Below, piece after piece: positions 6,417 to 10,266 of a stretch of DNA of 10,266 nt; the stretch's first letter is position 1, and the number at the start of each line of letters is the position of its first letter. Under the pieces are notes generated by a model. It saw only the letters and a program-made list of their open reading frames with translations, made no database searches and was not told the DNA's origin. Made by a program: the position numbers and the translations under genes. Source of the stretch: Campylobacteraceae bacterium (GTDB taxonomy: Bacteria > Campylobacterota > Campylobacteria > Campylobacterales > Campylobacteraceae); assembly GCA_031259875.1 (NCBI GenBank), contig JAIRKW010000002.1:1-10266 (forward strand). Direction: 5' to 3'.

Positions 6417-7625
6417 ATGGAAGAAAAAATCAAAAAAGCATTAGATGAAATAAAACGCGGAAGCGCTGAAATAATAGATTATGAGAGGATAGAGACGCTC
6501 GTTAGAGCATTTTTTGAAAAAGGGAAGAATTTTTATGTAAAAGCAGGATTTGACCCTACTGCGCCTGATTTACATCTAGGACATACCGTACTTTTGCAAA
6601 AAATGGCGCAATTACAATGTTACGGTGCAATAGTGCAGTTTTTGATAGGCGATTTTACAGCGCAAATAGGTGACCCGACAGGCAAAAACGAAACAAGAAA
6701 AAAACTTGATAAAGACACTGTTTTGCAAAATGCCAAAAGCTATGAGGAGCAAGTTTTTAAAGTGCTGGATCCTAAAAAAACGCAAATACTTTTTAACTCC
6801 AATTGGTTAAACGAGCTTGGCACAACGGGGCTTGTAGAGCTCACAACAACTTTTAGCGTAGCGCGAATGTTGGAAAGAGAGGACTTTGAGAAGCGTTACC
6901 GTTCGCAAATGCCCATATCAATCAGCGAGTTTTTATATCCGTTGCTGCAAGGCTATGACAGTGTAGCTTTAAAATGTGATATAGAAATGGGCGGAACAGA
7001 CCAAAAGTTCAATCTTTTAATGGGGCGTCATTTGCAAAGGGTTTATGGCGCAGGCAAAGAGCAAGCTGTTATCATGATGCCGCTGTTGGAAGGATTGGAC
7101 GGTGTAAATAAGATGAGCAAATCGCTTGGAAATTATATAGGTGTGACGGACGAATCAAACTCTATGTTTGCCAAAATCCTTAGTATCAGTGATGAATTGA
7201 TGTGGCGGTACTATGAACTTTTAAGCTCTAAAAGCATAGGGGAGATAGATGAGTTGAGAGATGGTGTCAAAAACGGTTCGCTTCATCCAAAATCTGTTAA
7301 AGAAGAGCTTGCTGTTGAGATAACGGCGCGTTTTCACTCCGAAAGCGCAGCTGGCGCAGCAAAAGAGGAGTTTGATAGAATACATAAACAAAACGCTCTG
7401 CCAAGTGACATAAAAGAGTTCAATTTAAAAGCTCCCGTTTGGATAGCTAAAGCTCTTGTTGATTGTCAGCTTTCGCCATCCACTTCGCAAGCCAGACGTG
7501 ATATCGTATCAGGAGCCGCGAAGCTAAATCAAGATAAGATAAACAATGAACAGTTACAACTAAAAAGCGGTGAGTATATACTCTGTGTAGGCAAACGCAA
7601 GTTCGCAAAATTAAAGGTCACATAA
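6417..7625 (+). CDS. tyrS: Tyrosyl-tRNA synthetase
   Basis: TyrS charges tRNA-Tyr with tyrosine in two ATP-dependent steps. It is a class I synthetase: HLGH at residues 53-56 is the HIGH signature, KMSKS is at 232-236, and a C-terminal S4 RNA-binding domain (about 340-402) holds SPSTSQARRDIVSGAAKLN. The N-terminal run AGFDPTAPDLHLGH with GDFTAQIGDPTGK and 402 residues fit the second bacterial TyrRS subtype (TyrZ-like). The ribosome site AAGGG (6407-6411) overlaps the spoT stop codon, 5 bases before the ATG, so expression is tied to the upstream gene. The next gene overlaps its stop by one base. No T-box or leader precedes it, as expected for an operon-internal gene. Confidence 0.97.
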   Translation: MEEKIKKALDEIKRGSAEIIDYERIETLVRAFFEKGKNFYVKAGFDPTAPDLHLGHTVLLQKMAQLQCYGAIVQFLIGDFTAQIGDPTGKNETRKKLDKDTVLQNAKSYEEQVFKVLDPKKTQILFNSNWLNELGTTGLVELTTTFSVARMLEREDFEKRYRSQMPISISEFLYPLLQGYDSVALKCDIEMGGTDQKFNLLMGRHLQRVYGAGKEQAVIMMPLLEGLDGVNKMSKSLGNYIGVTDESNSMFAKILSISDELMWRYYELLSSKSIGEIDELRDGVKNGSLHPKSVKEELAVEITARFHSESAAGAAKEEFDRIHKQNALPSDIKEFNLKAPVWIAKALVDCQLSPSTSQARRDIVSGAAKLNQDKINNEQLQLKSGEYILCVGKRKFAKLKVT

Positions 7626-8710
7626 TGAATTCATTAAAAATTGGACAATACGCGATAAAATTCCCGATAGTGCAAGGTGGTATGGGTGTAGGTATCAGCT
7701 GGGACAGGCTTGCCGGCACAGTTAGTCTTGAGGGCGGTCTTGGTGTCATAAGCGCGATAGGAACGGGGTATTATCAAAATATGCGTTTCGCAGCAAAAGT
7801 TATCAACTCTCGTCCGTACGACACGCACAATTTATATTCATTTGAGGCGTTAAGAGAGATAGTTAAAAATGCGCGGAAAATATGTTCTTCTAAACCACTT
7901 GGCGTAAATATAATGTGCGCTATTAATGATTATGGCAGAGTAGTAGCAGACGCTTGCAAAAGCGGTATAGATATTATCATTTCTGGAGCTGGTCTGCCCA
8001 CAAATCTGCCTGAACTTACAAAAAATTTTCCAGATGTCGCCCTTGTGCCTATAGTATCAAGCGCAAAAGCATTGAAGATTATCTGTAAACGATGGGTGCA
8101 AAGATACAACCGCGTACCGGATGCCGTTATATTGGAAGGTCCTTTGAGCGGCGGACATCAAGGTTTTACGTACGAACAGTGCGCTATGGAAGAGTATCAG
8201 CTTGAAAATTTAATCAAACCGGTCAAAGACGAAATAAAAGAGTGGGGCGATTTCCCGCTTATCGCAGCTGGTGGTATTTGGGATAAAAACGACATAAGCA
8301 AAGCTATCTCTTTGGGTGCCGATGGCGTACAAATGGGAACGCGCTTTATTGGTACGCATGAATGCGACGCAGACGAAGTATTTAAGCAAGTTTTGATTGA
8401 TGCTAAAAAAGAAGATATACAACTTTTAAAATCGCCTGTAGGATACCCTGCTAGAGGCGTAAAAACCAACCTTATAAATCTTGTAAATAAAAAAGAGGGG
8501 CCACCTATAAAATGTGTCAGCAATTGTGTGACACCGTGCCAAAGAGGGAAAGAGGCTAAAGAGGTCGGATACTGCATAGCAGACCGCCTTGCGGATGCTT
8601 GGGCAGGTAAAAAAGAGAGCGGACTATTTTTTACAGGTGCAAACGGATATAAACTTAAAGAGATTGTAAGCGTTAAAGAGTTGATTAGTAAACTTATAAA
8701 TGGTGAGTGA
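7625..8710 (+). CDS. NMO/FabK-like flavin-dependent oxidoreductase with a Cys cluster
   Basis: This is a cytoplasmic FMN-binding TIM-barrel protein of the nitronate monooxygenase / enoyl-ACP reductase II superfamily. Seen are the N-terminal PIVQGGMGVGIS (residues 14-25), GAGLPTNLPEL, the EGPLSGGHQG loop with His178 at the position of the family's active-site histidine, and a phosphate-binding AAGGIW followed by ADGVQMGTRF. Near the C-terminus Cys297, Cys301, Cys305 and Cys317 form a CX3CX3CX11C array, then GYCIADRL and GLFFTGANGY; I recall similar C-terminal cysteines in homologues from anaerobes. The true substrate is open: nitronate detoxification, fatty-acid enoyl reduction or another flavin reaction are all possible, and the array might bind an iron-sulfur cluster. 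The ATG overlaps the tyrS stop (TAATG), with AAAGG at 7613-7617 as ribosome site, and its own stop overlaps the amidase start. Confidence 0.88.
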   Translation: MNSLKIGQYAIKFPIVQGGMGVGISWDRLAGTVSLEGGLGVISAIGTGYYQNMRFAAKVINSRPYDTHNLYSFEALREIVKNARKICSSKPLGVNIMCAINDYGRVVADACKSGIDIIISGAGLPTNLPELTKNFPDVALVPIVSSAKALKIICKRWVQRYNRVPDAVILEGPLSGGHQGFTYEQCAMEEYQLENLIKPVKDEIKEWGDFPLIAAGGIWDKNDISKAISLGADGVQMGTRFIGTHECDADEVFKQVLIDAKKEDIQLLKSPVGYPARGVKTNLINLVNKKEGPPIKCVSNCVTPCQRGKEAKEVGYCIADRLADAWAGKKESGLFFTGANGYKLKEIVSVKELISKLINGE

Positions 8711-10209
8711 TGATTAAGAGGCTTATTTTTACTTTATTGGCGGTTTTAAGTTTTGTTTTTGCGGCTGACTACGAAACGGAATTAGACAATTTTGATAAAA
8801 ATTCAGCCCGTTACAGTATTACGGAAAAAAACGAAGCCTATAACGCTATGCAGCATTTGTACATAAACTCTATTATGAATGGCAATGATACATTAAAATA
8901 TGAGGCTTTAAAACGTATCATTCAAATATCAAAAGAGTTAAATTATGACAGTTTAATATACGAAAAAGAGTTAAACACACTCTCAAGATTGAGTAAAATT
9001 GAAACAACTGTAAATTCAGTGCCAAAACCATCAGCGCAAAAATCCGAAACGCTTGTATTTATAGGAGATGTTTTAAAAGTTGAAGAGAGTGAAAATATTA
9101 TAAACAAAGAGACTCCAAAATGGGAAAGTGAGCCTGCAGTATCCGTTGCAGCAACAAAAGCTGATAAAAAACAGATAGCGACACTTTCTAATATAACCCA
9201 AAACAATGGCAGCATAATTTTTTCATTTAATAGAGAGTTAGACGAAAACGAGATAAAAACTTTTACGCTGAAAATGCAAGAGACAATTAGATATGTTTAT
9301 GATATACGCGCTCTCAAAGGTGATGTTGCAAACTCTATAAATACGTCGTTAAAAGATGTGAGGCTGTCGCAGTTTGACAAAAATACAACCCGTATAGTTT
9401 TTGAGAGTCAAAAAGAGATAAAAATCACGCAAAAAATTGTTGCCAAACAACTAATATTTACAGCGAAAGAGTTTAGCCTGTCTTCTGAAAAAAACAGTAA
9501 TACTCCAACTATAAAACCGTCTTTTAAAAAACGTATTGTTATAGATGCCGGACATGGCGGCAAAGACAGCGGAGCTGTTTACAGCAAATATTTTGAAAAA
9601 GATGCTGTTTTGCAGATAGCCTTAATGCTTGGTAAAGAGCTTGAAAATAGAGGACATATCGTTATCTACACAAGACAGAATGATAAATTTTTAAAATTAC
9701 GCGAGAGAACAAAAATAGCTAACGATAAAAATGCCGACCTATTTATATCACTTCACGCAAATGCCGCGCCCAAATCTGCTAAAAGTGGCGATACGAAATG
9801 GCAGGGTATAGAGACATTTTTTCTCTCCCCTGCTGATTCTCAACGCTCAAAAAACGCAGCAGAGTTGGAAAATCAATCCGATGTTGATGAGATGGATTTT
9901 TATTCTAAAAATACATTTTTAAACTTTATTAACCGCGAAAAAATCATCGCTTCGCATAAATTGGCTCTTGATATTCAGCAGTACATCTTAGGTTCTGTTA
10001 AAAAGGAGTATAAAACTGTAGTTGACGGCGGCGTAAGAGAGGCTCCGTTTTGGGTGCTTACAGGTGCACAAATGCCTGCTGTTCTTTTAGAAGTGGGTTA
10101 CATTACCGATAAAACAGACAGGCAAAGAATGTTTGATAAAAAATTTCAGCAATTATTATCAAATGGTATTGCCAATGGGATAACGTCATATTTTGCTAAA
10201 AATAATTAA
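8710..10209 (+). CDS. Exported N-acetylmuramoyl-L-alanine amidase (AMIN + Amidase_3)
   Basis: This 499-residue periplasmic cell-wall hydrolase cuts the amide bond between muramic acid and the stem peptide, usually in daughter-cell separation. Residues 1-18 form a signal peptide (MIKR, then a hydrophobic run ending VFA). A charged linker follows, then an AMIN-like beta domain (about 158-256) that would target peptidoglycan or the septum, and the zinc-dependent catalytic domain from about 274. Its zinc ligands and catalytic residues are in place: His282 in IDAGHGG, Glu296 in FEKD, His349 in SLHANA and Glu461 in LLEVGY. Between His349 and Glu461 sits a helix-rich insert (about 378-425), where AmiB/AmiC-type enzymes carry an autoinhibitory segment. 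I use the ATG at 8710, overlapping the preceding TGA by one base; GTG at 8707 would add one residue. Campylobacter homologues are called AmiA. Last gene of the operon. Confidence 0.94.
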   Translation: MIKRLIFTLLAVLSFVFAADYETELDNFDKNSARYSITEKNEAYNAMQHLYINSIMNGNDTLKYEALKRIIQISKELNYDSLIYEKELNTLSRLSKIETTVNSVPKPSAQKSETLVFIGDVLKVEESENIINKETPKWESEPAVSVAATKADKKQIATLSNITQNNGSIIFSFNRELDENEIKTFTLKMQETIRYVYDIRALKGDVANSINTSLKDVRLSQFDKNTTRIVFESQKEIKITQKIVAKQLIFTAKEFSLSSEKNSNTPTIKPSFKKRIVIDAGHGGKDSGAVYSKYFEKDAVLQIALMLGKELENRGHIVIYTRQNDKFLKLRERTKIANDKNADLFISLHANAAPKSAKSGDTKWQGIETFFLSPADSQRSKNAAELENQSDVDEMDFYSKNTFLNFINREKIIASHKLALDIQQYILGSVKKEYKTVVDGGVREAPFWVLTGAQMPAVLLEVGYITDKTDRQRMFDKKFQQLLSNGIANGITSYFAKNN

Positions 10210-10227
10210 AATCACATCTGTGATTTT
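10208..10227. terminator. Hairpin at the end of the amidase operon, probably a bidirectional terminator
   Basis: AAAATCACA (10208-10216) and TGTGATTTT (10219-10227) are perfect inverted repeats separated by TC, starting inside the amidase stop codon. The A-rich 5' side and T-rich 3' side let it act as an intrinsic terminator in either direction, though the T-tail is only four bases and the stem is AT-rich. The remaining 39 bases to the window edge show no start codon or recognisable gene on the plus strand. Confidence 0.55.
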
Positions 10228-10266
10228 GACAATATCATCGTAGTTTATAGACGCTTGCACTGCGAG

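Noticed and set aside
8197..8577. Minus-strand open frame of 126 codons inside the flavin oxidoreductase gene.
   Set aside because: Antisense to conserved barrel and cysteine motifs, with no promoter or ribosome site of its own.
1..10266. CRISPR arrays, tRNA/rRNA genes, insertion-sequence ends, phage or defence genes.
   Set aside because: I saw no regularly spaced repeats, no tRNA-like cloverleaf, no transposase motifs and no terminal inverted repeats; nearly all of the window is explained by known housekeeping genes.

Overview
The window looks like a piece of a Campylobacterota (epsilonproteobacterial) chromosome, of the Sulfurimonas/Campylobacter type. I infer this from the AT-leaning sequence, the compact same-strand gene run, the purine-rich AAGGA ribosome sites, the T-rich promoters without a clear -35, the family variants encoded, and the order pyrH-rpoZ-spoT-tyrS-flavin oxidoreductase-amidase. 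The genus cannot be fixed from sequence alone.

Layout. (1) 1-242, plus strand: the 3' end of a citrate lyase ligase gene (citC), cut by the window edge and visibly poorer in G+C than most of what follows. (2) 243-401: an AT-rich gap with no gene I can support; a 39-codon open stretch on the minus strand may be a relic. (3) 402-1541, minus strand: a MalY/PatB-type PLP-dependent C-S lyase/aminotransferase. (4) 1542-1605: a short divergent promoter region built around a perfect 16-bp palindrome that carries a -10-like TAAAAT on each strand. (5) 1606-3138, plus strand: purH, starting at TTG, followed by a probable terminator. (6) 3248-10209, plus strand: a tight six-gene run of pyrH, rpoZ, spoT, tyrS, an NMO/FabK-like flavin oxidoreductase and an exported N-acetylmuramoyl-L-alanine amidase. 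The gaps are 25, 4 and 8 bp, followed by two 1-bp overlaps, so this is very probably one operon. A 9-bp-stem hairpin directly after the amidase stop probably ends it.

Together the genes are mostly housekeeping: purine synthesis (purH), pyrimidine nucleotide synthesis (pyrH), RNA polymerase assembly (rpoZ), stringent-response alarmone turnover (spoT), tRNA charging (tyrS), a flavoenzyme of uncertain substrate, and cell-wall remodelling. Placing the (p)ppGpp enzyme beside the omega subunit and a tRNA synthetase couples nutrient sensing, transcription and translation in one transcript. The left edge (citC) is the only clearly accessory part.

I found no convincing previously undescribed system. 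The points most worth checking are the palindromic divergent promoter, the four-cysteine cluster in the flavin oxidoreductase, the apparent lack of the MAR motif in omega beside spoT, and the compositional break at the citC edge.
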